A program made the position numbers and the translations under genes. 64,000 bases of DNA, from positions 11,278,223 through 11,342,222 of the forward strand of contig NC_080043.1 of NCBI RefSeq assembly GCF_012489685.1, written 5' to 3'. Position 1 is the first letter of the stretch; each line of letters starts with the position of its first letter. Below are positions 10,325 to 21,464 of the stretch, one piece after another. This stretch comes from Lotus japonicus. Taxonomy: Eukaryota; Streptophyta; Magnoliopsida; Fabales; Fabaceae. The notes beneath the pieces were generated by a model that ran no database searches, was not told the DNA's origin, and was given only the letters and a program-made list of their open reading frames with translations.

Positions 10325-13316
10325 GCCTGGAGGCGAAGTTGGCTTCGGAGGAAATGAAAAGGGTAAAATTGTTGGTACTGGTACTATTTGTGTAGATAGT
10401 AGTCCATGCATTGATAATGTTTTATTGGTAGACGGCTTAACACATAACTTATTGTCTATAAGTCAATTAGCTGACAAGGGTTATGATGTTATATTCAATC
10501 AAAAGTCCTGCCGGGCTGTAAGTCAGATCGATGGCTCCGTTCTGTTTAACAGCAAGAGGAAGAACAACATTTATAAGATCAGATTATCTGAGTTGGAGGC
10601 TCAGAATGTGAAGTGCCTTCTGTCTGTTAATGAAGAGCAGTGGGTATGGCATAGACGGTTAGGGCATGCCAGTATGAGAAAGATTTCTCAGCTGAGCAAG
10701 CTAAACCTTGTCAGGGGCTTACCCAATCTGAAGTTCGCTTCAGACGCTCTTTGTGAAGCATGTCAGAAAGGCAAATTCACAAAAGTCCCTTTCAAGGCAA
10801 AGAATGTTGTCTCAACCTCAAGGCCGTTAGAACTTCTGCATATCGACCTGTTTGGACCAGTGAAAACTGAGTCTATAGGTGGCAAGAGATATGGGATGGT
10901 TATCGTTGATGACTATAGCCGCTGGACATGGGTAAAGTTTCTAACCCGCAAGGATGAGTCTCATGCTGTGTTCTCTACCTTCATTGCTCAAGTGCAAAAC
11001 GAGAAGGCTTGTAGGATTGTGCGTGTCAGAAGTGACCATGGTGGAGAGTTTGAGAATGACAAGTTTGAGAGTCTGTTTGATTCCTATGGAATTGCACATG
11101 ATTTCTCTTGTCCCAGAACTCCTCAACAAAATGGTGTTGTTGAGAGGAAGAACAGAACTCTTCAGGAGATGGCTAGAACCATGCTCCAAGAAACTGGCAT
11201 GGCTAAGCACTTTTGGGCAGAGGCAGTAAATACAGCATGTTACATTCAGAACAGAATCTCTGTGAGACCAATTATGAATAAGACTCCTTATGAATTGTGG
11301 AAGAACATAAAACCCAACATTTCTTATTTTCATCCTTTTGGCTGTGTTTGTTATGTTCTCAATACTAAGGATAGATTGCATAAATTTGATGCTAAGTCTT
11401 CTAAGTGTCTATTACTTGGTTATTCTGATAGATCTAAAGGTTTTAGATTTTATAATACTGATGCTAAGACTATTGAAGAATCTATTCATGTTAGATTTGA
11501 TGATAAGCTTGACTCTGACCAGTCAAAGCTAGTTGAAAAGTTTGCAGATTTAAGCATTAATGTTTCTGACAAAGGCAAAGCTCCAGAGGAAGTTGAGCCA
11601 GAGGAAGATGAACCAGAGGAAGAAGCTGGTCCCTCTAACTCACAAACTCTGAAGAAGAGCAGAATCACTGCAGCTCACCCTAAGGAGTTGATTCTGGGCA
11701 ACAAAGATGAACCAGTCAGAACCAGATCTGCCTTCAGACCCTCTGAAGAGACCTTGCTGAGTCTGAAAGGATTGGTGTCCTTAATTGAACCCAAGTCCAT
11801 AGATGAAGCTCTTCAGGACAAGGATTGGATTCTGGCCATGGAAGAAGAATTGAATCAATTTTCCAAGAACGATGTTTGGAGCTTAGTGAAGAAGCCTGAG
11901 AATGTTCATGTTATTGGAACGAAATGAGTATTCAGAAACAAGCTAAATGAGAAAGGAGAAGTAGTCAGAAACAAGGCAAGGCTAGTTGCTCAAGGCTACA
12001 GCCAGCAGGAAGGAATAGACTGCACTGAAACATTTGCTCCGGTAGCAAGACTGGAGGCAATTAGACTGTTGATCTCCTTCTCAGTAAATCACAACATAGT
12101 TCTACATCAGATGGACGTAAAGAGTGCCTTCCTAAATGGTTATATCTCAGAGGAAGTCTATGTTCATCAACCCCCAGGTTTTGAAGATGAAAAGAAACCA
12201 GACCATGTGTTCAAATTGAAGAAATCACTCTACGGTCTGAAGCAAGCTCCCAGAGCATGGTATGAGAGACTTAGCTCATTCCTTCTGGAGAATGAGTTTG
12301 TAAGGGGTAAAGTAGATACAACTCTTTTTTGCAAGACTTATAAAGATGATATCTTAATTGTGCAAATTTATGTTGATGATATTATATTTGGTTCTGCTAA
12401 TCAATCTCTATGCAAAGAATTTTCTGAGATGATGCAGGCTGAATTTGAGATGAGTATGATGGGAGAATTAAAGTACTTTCTGGGAATACAAGTTGATCAA
12501 ACACCAGAAGGAACATATATCCATCAGAGCAAGTACACTAAAGAACTTCTGAAGAAGTTCAATATGCTGGAATCTACAGTGGCCAAGACTCCAATGCATC
12601 CTACATGCATTTTGGAGAAAGAAGATAAAAGTGGTAAAGTATGTCAGAAGCTCTATCGTGGAATGATAGGTTCACTTCTATACTTAACTGCATCTAGGCC
12701 AGACATATTATTTAGTGTTCACTTATGTGCTCGTTTCCAATCAGATCCAAGGGAAACCCACTTAACTGCTGTTAAGAGGATCCTAAGGTATCTGAAAGGC
12801 ACCACTAACCTTGGCTTGATGTATAAGAAAACATCAGAGTATAAGCTTTCAGGTTATTGTGATGCTGATTATGCTGGAGATAGAACAGAGAGAAAAAGTA
12901 CTTCTGGAAATTGTCAATTTCTGGGAAGCAATCTAGTCTCATGGGCAAGCAAGAGGCAATCAACCATTGCACTATCAACTGCAGAGGCAGAATATATCTC
13001 AGCAGCAATATGCAGCACTCAGATGCTCTGGATGAAACATCAGCTGGAGGATTATCAGATCCTTGAGAGCAATATCCCAATTTATTGTGATAACACTGCT
13101 GCAATCTCGTTGAGCAAGAATCCTATCTTGCATTCAAGGGCAAAGCACATTGAGGTAAAGTATCACTTCATTAGAGATTATGTGCAGAAGGGCGTACTTC
13201 TTCTGAAGTTTGTTGATACTGACCATCAATGGGCAGATATCTTTACAAAGCCCTTAGCAGAGGATAGATTTAATTTTATTCTGAAAAATCTAAACATGGA
13301 CTTTTGTCCAGAGTGA
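10212..13316 (+). pseudogene. pol: Pol of Sirevirus B, one Trp-to-stop change
   Basis: Polyprotein of protease, integrase, reverse transcriptase and RNase H, copying element RNA and inserting the cDNA. Counting from the in-frame ATG at 10212: protease WYLDSG with D18; zinc motif H147, H151, C181, C184; integrase triad D212, D275, E311 (spacing of 35 residues between the last two); reverse transcriptase with YVDD at about 720-723; RNase H with [16 protein letters not shown] and CDNTAAIS near the end. The only break is TGA at 11925-11927 in GTK-stop-VFRNK, where elements A and D have tryptophan. All downstream domains stay open. The frame is +1 to gag and overlaps its last 110 bases or so. The true start of translation is uncertain. 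Confidence 0.92.
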
Positions 13317-13539
13317 AGATGGATCAGAACCTCTGACTATGATACTTCTTGATCAGAAGATGTCTAGTCCAGAAGGTAACTCAATCAGAGTGTGTGTGCC
13401 CACTGGTACTGACTCTGAAGCTGAGACAACAACACGTGTGTCAGAATTTCTGATGCATAATTCCTTGTGCCCGTGTGACAGTCTGTTATGATTGCGTGTA
13501 GATATGCTTATCTCCTGTGTGTGATTGTGTATTTTACTG

Positions 13540-13640
13540 TTACTATCTATCTTTAATTTTCAACCGTTGATCTTAAAGTGCTTTTTGAATCAACAACGGT
13601 TATTTGATAAAACCCACTATACACACACGTTCTCGTTCAC
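13540..13640 (+). promoter_or_regulatory. Conserved inverted repeat and TATA-like box before env-like gene of B
   Basis: AACCGTTGAT at 13562-13571 pairs with ATCAACAACGGTT at 13589-13601. AAACCCACTATA follows at 13610-13621, then a pyrimidine-rich leader to the ATG at 13760. The same layout stands before the env-like genes of A (21693-21756) and D. A role as an internal promoter is inference. A stem-loop in the RNA is an alternative. Confidence 0.5.
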
Positions 13641-13759
13641 TTCCGGTTTTCACTCTCGCACTCTCTGCTTTTCAAAACCGCCTCTTTCTTGATTTCTCTC
13701 TCGATCTCTCTTCATCCTTCAAACTTCATCTTCTACCTCAAACCTTCAACCTCTTCAAA

Positions 13760-16609
13760 ATGGTGAGACAAACCAGAAGATCTACTGCAGATGCACCTCA
13801 GTTCCCTCACATGGTAGTTGGTTTGGCAACGGGTCAAAGGGGCTCTGAGAACCCGGCACAAGAACAAGTTCAAGTTCAAGAGCAGATTGTTCCAATTGCA
13901 GAACGGGGCTGTGCCGTTCACTGCGTATTTGCTCCTGAGGAACTCCAAGTCCTGGCAGAAAGGAGATTCGACCTCGACAACCTGGCTGCAAATGGGTTTG
14001 ATCTTCGTCCTGAAGTCCAAGCTCAAGGTTGGGGAAACTACTTCAACCGACTTCGAGGACCGGTGTATGAGAAACTGGTAAAGGAATTCTGGAAGCACGC
14101 AGACTGCGATGATACTCAAGTGGTCTCTCACATTCTTGGCAGGAAGATCATCATCACTGAGAAGTCATTCGTGAATCTGCTAGGAGCAGAAACTGCTTAT
14201 GGGTATCGGTTCCAACTGACGGAATCCAAGCTGAAACCCAGCACCAAAGACAAAGTCAACAAGGCCCTGTACACCACCTTCAAACCGGGCAAGACGAGTT
14301 ACAAGGTGATGGATCTTCATCCCAAACTCAGGATCTGGCACAAGATCCTGCTCAACTGCATAAACCAGAGACCGAAGGGCAGTTCTCCAGACTACATCAA
14401 CTTCAACCAGAAGGCGATGTTGTTCTTCATCCAAGATCAGGAGAAGATCTGCCTTCCCTACTTCCTGTTCTCCTACTTGAAGGAATGCATCAGGAAGTCT
14501 CGCACCACCGCCTCCATCAAGTCTGCAATCAAATATATCCCTTTTGGGAGGCTGCTCTCAGACTTTCTCATTGAAAGCAACTTGGTGCAAGATTTGATCA
14601 ATGCTGGTTGCACAGAGGATTTGAGCACAATTGTCAGTGATGTCTTCACTGCAAACTCCTTGAAGAAGATGGGCTTAATCCAGAAGAAGATTGCTCCTGC
14701 TCATGAAGACACATCTTCTGAGATCAGAGGAAGAAGAATGCCTCTGAATGACTACCCTCTGTGGACTCAAGCGAACAATCCTGACGCCATCAGATGCTAT
14801 GTTGAAGACCTCAGGGCTCAAGGTTTCGAAATTGACCTTGATGATTTCGTCAGCAGACTACCGCCAGCTCCAGAGTTTCCTTCTCCTCCCAAGAGGAAAG
14901 CTCAGAGGAAGATGGTTCTGGACGAATCTTCTGAGGAATCTGATGTCCCTCTGGTCAAGAAGACGAAGAGAAAGCCTGATGATGGGGATGATGATGATAG
15001 TGAGGATGGTCCTCCCCAGAAGAAGAAGAAGAAAGTCAAAATCGTGGTGAAGCCTACTCGGGTGGAACCAGCTGCTGCAGTGGTCAGAAGGACTGAACCT
15101 CCTGCCAGAGTGACTCGATCATCAGCACATTCAAGTAAGCCTGCACTTGCTTCTGATGATGATTTGAATTTATTTGATGCACTTCCTATTTCTGCCTTGC
15201 TTCAACACTCCTCAAATCCCCTCACTCCTATTCCTGAATCCCAACCAGCCGCACAAACCACCTCTCCACCACATTCCCCACGATCCTCCTTCTTTCAACC
15301 TTCTCCTACCGAAGCACCTCTCTGGAATTTGCTTCAGAACCCAACCTCTAGGTCAGAAGATCCAACCTCTCTCCTTACCATTCCGTACGACCCATTATCT
15401 TCTGAACCCATCATCCATGACCAACCAGAGCCCAACCAAACAGAACCACAACCCAGAACGTCTGATCACTCTGCTCCCAGAGCATCAGCATGTCCTGCTG
15501 CCAGAACCACGGATACAGACTCTTCAACAGCCTTTACACCTGTATCCTTCCCAATCAATGTTGTTGATTCTTCTCCCTCCAATAACTCTGAATCAATTAG
15601 AAAATTCATGGAGGTTAGAAAAGAGAAGGTGTCTGCCTTGGAAGAGTATTACCTTACCTGTCCAAGCCCTAGGAGATATCCTGGCCCTAGACCTGAACGT
15701 CTAGTTGACCCAGATGAACCTATCTTGGCCAATCCTATCCAAGAGGCAGACCCCTTAGTTCAACAAGCTCACCCTGTCCCTGACCAACAAGAGCCCATTC
15801 AACCAGACCCTGAACCCGAACAATCAGTGTCTAACCAATCCTCGGTTAGATCACCTCACCCTCTAGTTGAAACTTCAGACCCTCACCTTGGAACCTCTGA
15901 ACCCAATGCTCCCATGATTAACATTGGTTCTCCACAAGGTGCCTCTGAAGCTCATAGCAGCAATCACCCAGCCTCTCCTGTACCCAACCTCTCCATAATT
16001 CCCTATACTCACCTTCAACCCACATCTCTCTCTGAGTGCATCAATATCTTCTATCATGAAGCCTCCTTGAGGCTCCGCAATGTGCACGGTCAGACTGATC
16101 TCAGTGAGAATGCTGAAAATGTGGCTGATGAGTGGAACAATCTGAGCACTTGGCTAGTGGCTCAAGTTCCGATTATGATGCAGCTCCTGCATGCAGAGGG
16201 CAGTCAGAGCATTGAGGCTGCAAAGCAAAGGTTTGCTAGAAGGGTGGCTCTTCATGAACTAGAACAGAGAAATAAGCTTCTTGAAGCTATTGAAGAAGCC
16301 AAGAGAAAGAAAGAACAAGCAGAAGAAGCTGCACGTCAAGCAGCAGCTCAAGCTGAACAAGCCAGACTTGAGGCAGAGCGTCTTGAAGCTGAGGCTGAGG
16401 CAGAGCGACTTGCACCGGTTGTGTTTACTCCTGCTGCTTCTGCTTCCATTCCAGATCCTCAAGCTGCTCAGAATGTTCCTTCCAGTTCTACTCAGACAAG
16501 CTCATCCAGACTCGACATCATGGAACAACGTCTTGACACTCATGAATCCATGCTGATTGAGATGAAGCACATGATGATGGAACTTCTGCGACGCACTGAC
16601 AAACCTTAG
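13760..16609 (+). CDS. Env-like ORF of Sirevirus B (949 aa)
   Basis: The frame is open from a TTG at 13604, but the likely start is ATG 13760 (AAAATGGTGAGA), giving 949 residues. Residues about 25-330 form a globular, conserved part (QGWGNYFNRL, VYEKLVKEFWKHA, ILGRKIII), similar to the N-terminal domain of plant transposon env-like proteins. Residues about 375-430 alternate acidic and lysine-rich runs and look like nuclear localisation signals. Residues 475-745 are Pro/Ser/Thr-rich and probably disordered. Residues about 833-890 form a Glu/Ala/Arg coiled coil, with a second helix at the end. I see no signal peptide or membrane segment, so the name env-like reflects position, not shown function. 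It is intact in B although gag and pol are broken. Confidence 0.85.
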   Translation: MVRQTRRSTADAPQFPHMVVGLATGQRGSENPAQEQVQVQEQIVPIAERGCAVHCVFAPEELQVLAERRFDLDNLAANGFDLRPEVQAQGWGNYFNRLRGPVYEKLVKEFWKHADCDDTQVVSHILGRKIIITEKSFVNLLGAETAYGYRFQLTESKLKPSTKDKVNKALYTTFKPGKTSYKVMDLHPKLRIWHKILLNCINQRPKGSSPDYINFNQKAMLFFIQDQEKICLPYFLFSYLKECIRKSRTTASIKSAIKYIPFGRLLSDFLIESNLVQDLINAGCTEDLSTIVSDVFTANSLKKMGLIQKKIAPAHEDTSSEIRGRRMPLNDYPLWTQANNPDAIRCYVEDLRAQGFEIDLDDFVSRLPPAPEFPSPPKRKAQRKMVLDESSEESDVPLVKKTKRKPDDGDDDDSEDGPPQKKKKKVKIVVKPTRVEPAAAVVRRTEPPARVTRSSAHSSKPALASDDDLNLFDALPISALLQHSSNPLTPIPESQPAAQTTSPPHSPRSSFFQPSPTEAPLWNLLQNPTSRSEDPTSLLTIPYDPLSSEPIIHDQPEPNQTEPQPRTSDHSAPRASACPAARTTDTDSSTAFTPVSFPINVVDSSPSNNSESIRKFMEVRKEKVSALEEYYLTCPSPRRYPGPRPERLVDPDEPILANPIQEADPLVQQAHPVPDQQEPIQPDPEPEQSVSNQSSVRSPHPLVETSDPHLGTSEPNAPMINIGSPQGASEAHSSNHPASPVPNLSIIPYTHLQPTSLSECINIFYHEASLRLRNVHGQTDLSENAENVADEWNNLSTWLVAQVPIMMQLLHAEGSQSIEAAKQRFARRVALHELEQRNKLLEAIEEAKRKKEQAEEAARQAAAQAEQARLEAERLEAEAEAERLAPVVFTPAASASIPDPQAAQNVPSSSTQTSSSRLDIMEQRLDTHESMLIEMKHMMMELLRRTDKP

Positions 16610-16809
16610 TTTTAGGATCTCTTCTTTTTCTTCTTTTTCGTTACCTTTGTTTTCCTTTGTTAAACTCTGTTTCTTTTTATTTATTTATTCTCTTTTGTTC
16701 GTTTGTGATTATATATGCATAACTATATACTTATGTCACATATGTTTGCTAAACTCGTTTTATTCATAATTGTTTTGTGTTTACATCATATTTCTTTCCA
16801 TCATATAAT
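16610..16809. other. Spacer between env-like and antisense ORFs of B
   Basis: T-rich, 200 bp, between the stop codons of two convergent genes. It probably holds the 3' ends of both transcripts. Compared with element D it has many substitutions and small indels, clearly more than the pol or LTR parts of the same two elements. Confidence 0.4.
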
Positions 16810-17202
16810 CTAGAATGGAGGATCCCTCCTCATTCTTCTGCACTCCTGGCGCTGCTCTGACCTATCCTTCTCCAGACGCTCCAGTACATGCTGGATGTTG
16901 CTGAGCCTGATCTTTAGCTCATCCCTCTCCAGAATCTCTTCTGAAGTCTTGAGCTTCTCTTCCAAACTCTCTTTCTCTTCCAGCAGCTTGAGTTCAAGCC
17001 GGCTGAGTTCTTGCACCTCCTCCACGAAGGCAAGAAATTCCTTCAGGTCTCTCTCCAACTCTGGACGCAGGTCCTCTTCCAGCAGTGTCCGTGTCAGCTC
17101 CGCGATGGTTGTTGCACCCTCTGGATGCCTGATGTTCAGGAACAAGTCCTCTTCAAAGGCCTTCTTCCTCAGCTCTTCTAGTGCTAAGTTGTATGATGCC
17201 AT
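16810..17202 (-). CDS. Antisense coiled-coil ORF of Sirevirus B (130 aa)
   Basis: ATG at 17202-17200, TAG at 16812-16810, on the strand opposite to gag, pol and env-like. The protein is rich in Glu, Leu, Lys and Arg. After the N-terminal MASYNLALEEL and a conserved FLNIRHPEG, residues about 35-120 are long helices with heptad-like leucines, and it ends RRMRRDPPF. A TATA box (TATAAAA on the minus strand, 17256-17262) is about 55 bases upstream of the ATG. Element D carries a 130-codon counterpart with 37 amino-acid differences, many conservative, and no indel. I recognise no family and give no function. Antisense ORFs near the 3' end are known in other plant LTR retrotransposons. Confidence 0.7.
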   Translation of the reverse strand: MASYNLALEELRKKAFEEDLFLNIRHPEGATTIAELTRTLLEEDLRPELERDLKEFLAFVEEVQELSRLELKLLEEKESLEEKLKTSEEILERDELKIRLSNIQHVLERLEKDRSEQRQECRRMRRDPPF

Positions 17203-17255
17203 TTTTTTTACTGAAAATTATTCGAGGTGTGAAGCTTACCTTTCTCTCCAACGCT

Positions 17256-17262
17256 TTTTATA
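17256..17262 (-). promoter_or_regulatory. TATA box of the antisense ORF in B
   Basis: TATAAAA read on the minus strand, in GCCTATAAAAAGCG. The same box with the same surroundings occurs in D (58251-58257). The distance to the ATG is about 54 bases in both, leaving room for a short leader. Confidence 0.55.
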
Positions 17263-17450
17263 GGCTTCACTTTCTCTCTGAAAGTTAATGCTCTTACAGT
17301 TTCTCGAGGTTAAGTTCTTGGTAACTGACCCTTCTATTTACTCACTTGACCGGTGGTAAACGTTCATCCCTTGCATTAACTCTTCTATTTATTTTCGCCT
17401 AACTCTGATTCTTACATCGTTTTCATTTTCTTTTAAACTTAGACCTTCTC

Positions 17451-18006
17451 TAAGGGGGAGTACCTTGTACTTCAAGCTAAGTTTTTCACACCCCAAGCTT
17501 TTTGCTTATGACAAAAAGGGGGAGTACACCCAGTTTTTGATTTGTAAGATGTGTTAGTGTGACTTATTTTTCTTTTGGAGATTTTTAAGAGTTCCACCTT
17601 CATGACCATAGATGTGTCACTGGGTAAATACAAGGAATACATTTCACTTCTTCTGAAGTGATTCTAAGTTGACTCTGATACCCAAGACTCTGATACCTTG
17701 TCCCTGACTCTGATCACTTATGCGCTCTGATTATTCGTTTTTCATCTATGTCATAAGCTTTTCACTCTGAACTCTTATATTTTTTAGCTCTGAATCTAGA
17801 CTTTACTAACGTTTTCATCAAGTATTAGATTCAGGGGGAGCTAAGCTCAGAATCAAGCAGTGACTTGAATTCAGAATAAGCAAGATAAACTATTCACATC
17901 AGGATAAGTCTTATTCTATATCTCTAAACTCTGAGTGAATTCAGTTTAATGTTTAAGAATTGTTCATCAAAAATCTTAGTTTTGTCATCATCAAAAAGGG
18001 GGAGAT
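17451..18006 (+). promoter_or_regulatory. Iterated GGGGGAG polypurine tracts before the 3' LTR of B
   Basis: Polypurine tracts at 17453-17460, 17513-17524, 17834-17840 and 17993-18006, the last adjoining the LTR and so the primer of plus-strand DNA synthesis. The second lies in TATGACAAAAAGGGGGAGTA, which recurs in element A near 25724-25743. Multiple polypurine tracts are a described trait of Sireviruses. Here they lie within 560 bases upstream of the LTR. Confidence 0.75.
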
Positions 18007-19229
18007 TGTAAGATCAAGTTTTGATCTAGTAGTACAACTCTATGTTTTGATGATTACAAGTTAACCTTTTGATATGAACAATTGTGGTACTCTAACGTGT
18101 TTTTCTGATTGTGCTATTTACAGGCTCTGACCTCAACTCAATCTCACACAAATCAGAAGCACTGTGTATAAAGGGTAACCCAAGCAACGCTTTCGCATTC
18201 ACCATGTTCAGTATGAACAGTGGAAAAGCTTCAGAAGTTCTGAAGCTATACAAACTCTGATGTGGACTCAGTCGCTAGAAGCTCTGAAGATCCAGAAGTT
18301 CTGATAACCAAGAAACACTGAAGGTTCAGATGTTCTGATGGTGTAGAAGACTCTGAAGATCCAGAAGCTGAATAGTGGAAACTCTGAAGTCCAGAAGCAA
18401 GAAACTCTGAAGGCCATGTTCTTCCCTCTGAGTTCAGAATCAGAAGATACAATGGTCAGAGGATCTGTGCTTTCCCTCTGACTCTGATCAACCGGCTTCA
18501 CAAGTTCCAATATGAAGTATTCCCCTGATCAGAAGTCTCCTAGGTTAAAAGGTCAAGTCGCTATCCAAGTACAAAAGCAAGTGTACCTTCCTGACGACCT
18601 ACCTAACGTTCTCAGCCACAGCAGAAGCTGGATTTTCCAGAACTGCCCTCCAACGGTAGCATTTCCCATGCAACGCTCAACCCTAATCCTTAGAGTATAT
18701 ATAGAGGCTGAAGATTGAAAGAAGCTGGAAATAAAAAGAAGAAAAAGAAACACATATACGCGCAAGACATATTCAAAATATTCTAAGCTTTCTTTCATCT
18801 GAAATTCATTGTGTTTACTATTAGCTTTTTAGAAGCAAATCTCTTGTAAACATTTCTTTGATAAACAGTTTGTTTAGTTCCTTTAGGAGATCAAGGTTGA
18901 TCGGATCCTAGAGAAGACTAAGAGAGTGAATCTTAGTGTGAGCTAAGTCAGTGTAATTGTTAGTCACTTGTAGGTTTCAAGTGCAGTTGTAACTCTTACC
19001 TGATTAGTGGATTGCCTTCATTCTAAGAAGGAAGAAATCACCTTAACGGGTGGACTGGAGTAGCTTGAGTGATTTATCAAGTGAACCAGGATAAAATCCT
19101 TGTGTGCTTTTCTATCTCTTATCTTTAGCACTTAAGTTCTCGAAAGATTTGTCAAAATCTTTAAGGTGGAAGTTTTGTTCTGAAAACGTTATTCAAACCC
19201 CCCCCTTTCTACCGTTTTTCATACCTTCA
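18007..19229 (+). repeat. 3' LTR of Sirevirus B
   Basis: Nearly identical to 5893-7116. Ends ACCTTCA, followed by the GGAAT duplication (19230-19234) and the resumed integrase of A. Confidence 0.93.
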
Positions 19230-21464
19230 GGAATCTCTCACAACTTCTCTTGTCCTCGCACTCCTCAACAAAATGGAGTAGTTGAAAGAAAGAATAGAAC
19301 TCTTCAGGAGATGGCACGCACCATGATGCAAGAATCAAGTATGGCCAAACACTTCTGGGAAGAAGCAATCAACACTGCTTGCTACATCCAGAACAGAATC
19401 TCCATTAGACCAATTCTGGAGAAAACTCCTTATGAGCTATGCAAAGGAAGACAACCTGACATCTCTTACTTCCATCCATTCGGAAGTACTTGCTTCATGC
19501 TCAACACTAAGGAGCAATTGGGTAAATTCGATTCTAAAGCTTTAAAATGTTATTTTCTTGGTTATTCTGAAAGATCCAAAGGTTTTAGAATTTATAATAT
19601 TATTCATCAAACTGTTGAGGAATCCATCCAGATTAGATTTGATGATAAGCTTGGCTCAGAAAAGTCAAAGCTGTTTGAAAGATTTGCAGATTTAAGCATT
19701 GACTGTTCAGAAGCAAATCAACCAATAAAAAGCCCAGAGGATGTTGCTCCAGAGGCTGAAGCATCTGAAGATTTTCCAACAACTTCTGATCCTCTTCAGA
19801 AGAAGAAAAGAATAGTTGCTTCTCATCCAGAAGAACTGATCATTGGCAACAAAGATGCTCCCGTCAGAACCAGGTCTATGCTCAAACCTTCAGAAGAGAC
19901 TCTTCTGAGTCTGAAGGGATTTGTGTCTCTCATTGAGCCAAAATCAGTTGATGAAGCTCTTGAAGACAAAGGCTGGATTCAAGCAATGCAAGAAGAGCTA
20001 GATCAGTTCACCAAGAATGATGTATGGACCTTAATGCCTAAACCTAAAGGGTTCCATGTCATAGGAACCAAGTGGGTGTTCAGAAACAAGCTGAATGAAA
20101 AAGGAGAAGTAACAAGAAACAAGGCAAGACTGGTAGCTCAAGGCTACAGTCAACAAGAGGGAATTGATTACACTGAGACCTTTGCTCCTGTAGCAAGGCT
20201 TGAAGCTATAAGGCTACTGATTTCCTTCTCAGTAAATCACAACATCATTCTTCACCAGATGGACGTCAAAAGTGCCTTCCTCAATGGCTACATTTCAGAA
20301 GAAGTGTATGTCAAGCAACCTCCTGGCTTTGAAGATGACAAACACCCAGAGCATGTCTACAAGCTCAAGAAGTCACTCTATGGATTGAAGCAAGCTCCCA
20401 GAGCGTGGTATGAAAGGCTCAGCTCCTTTCTTCTACAGAATGAGTTTGTAAGGGGTAAAGGTGACAATACTCTTTTCTGCAGAACCTATAAGAATGACAT
20501 TCTTATAGTTCAGATTTATGTTGATGATATCATTTTTGGTTCTGCTAATCCCTCCTTGTGCAAGGAATTTTCTAAGTTAATGCAGGCTGAATTTGAAATG
20601 AGCATGATGGGAGAACTTAAATACTTCCTGGGAATTCAAATAGATCAACGACCAGGAGTCACCTATATCCATCAGAAGAAGTACACCCTGGAACTTCTGA
20701 AGAAGTTCAACATGAGTGACTGCAACATCTCAAAGACTCCAATGCATCCAACATGCATTCTTGAGAAAGAGGAAGTTTCCTCTAAGGTTTGTCAGAAGCT
20801 CTATCGTGGAATGATAGGCTCTCTTCTTTACTTAACCGCATCTAGGCCTGATATATTGTTTAGTGTGCATCTCTGTGCTAGGTTCCAATCAGATCCTAGA
20901 GAGACTCACTTAACTGCTGTTAAGAGGATCCTCAAATATCTAAAAGGAACTACTAACCTTGGCTTGATGTATAGAAAAACATCAGAGTATACACTTTCAG
21001 GTTTTTGTGATGCTGACTTTGCTGGAGATAGAGTGGAAAGGAAAAGCACCTCTGGAAGCTGTCATTTCCTTGGATCAAATCTTGTATCTTGGTCAAGCAA
21101 AAGACAGAACACAATTGCTCTATCAACTGCTGAAGCAGAGTATGTCTCAGCTGCCACTTGCTGTACACAAACCATATGGATGAAGAACCATCTAGAGGAC
21201 TATGGATTGTCTATGAAGAAGGTTCCTATCTACTGTGACAACACAGCTGCTATTTCACTCAGCAAGAATCCTATTCTACATTCAAGAGCAAAGCATATAG
21301 AGGTAAAGTATCATTATATTCGTGATCATGTTCAGAAGGGCACTCTATCATTAGAGTATGTTGATACTGACCATCAGTGGGCAGATATCTTTACTAAGCC
21401 CTTGGCAGAAGATAGGTTTTTATTTATTCTTGAAAACCTGAACATGGATTTTTGTCTAGAGTAA
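19230..21464 (+). pseudogene. pol: Pol of Sirevirus A, second part (integrase end, RT, RNase H)
   Basis: Continues the frame broken at 5892, starting in the GGAAT duplication. It opens with [14 protein letters not shown] and the catalytic glutamate of integrase in [11 protein letters not shown], then reverse transcriptase with YVDD near 20517-20530, and RNase H with [16 protein letters not shown] and CDNTAAIS. It ends at TAA 21462-21464. This half has no stop codon or frameshift. The tryptophan lost in B is present (GTKWVFRNK). Upstream sequence in the same open frame (19104-19229) is LTR of B and not part of the gene. It is listed as pseudogene only because the gene is split. Confidence 0.92.

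Larger units (their letters stand above)
5893..19229 (+). mobile_element. Sirevirus B (Ty1/copia) inserted in the integrase of A
   Basis: LTRs at 5893-7116 and 18007-19229 differ by eye at four bases and one C-run length. The host duplication GGAAT (5888-5892 and 19230-19234) lies in the integrase codons of A. The order inside is primer site, gag (interrupted by solo LTR C), pol, env-like ORF, a small antisense ORF, four GGGGGAG tracts, LTR. It has two nonsense codons in gag and one in pol, so it is defective despite its nearly identical LTRs. Element D at the right edge belongs to the same family. Confidence 0.93.

Noticed and set aside
11925..11927. TGA in pol of B as a regulated readthrough codon
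   Set aside because: The position is TGG (Trp) in A and D, within the reverse transcriptase region. A point mutation explains it.
13733..14131. Minus-strand frames opposite the env-like genes of B and D
   Set aside because: They are shadows of the env-like coding frame, conserved only as far as that gene is.
13760..16609. Env-like ORF as a true envelope glycoprotein
   Set aside because: No signal peptide, no membrane anchor, a lysine-rich nuclear-type region and long disordered and coiled-coil parts. The name is kept only for its position.
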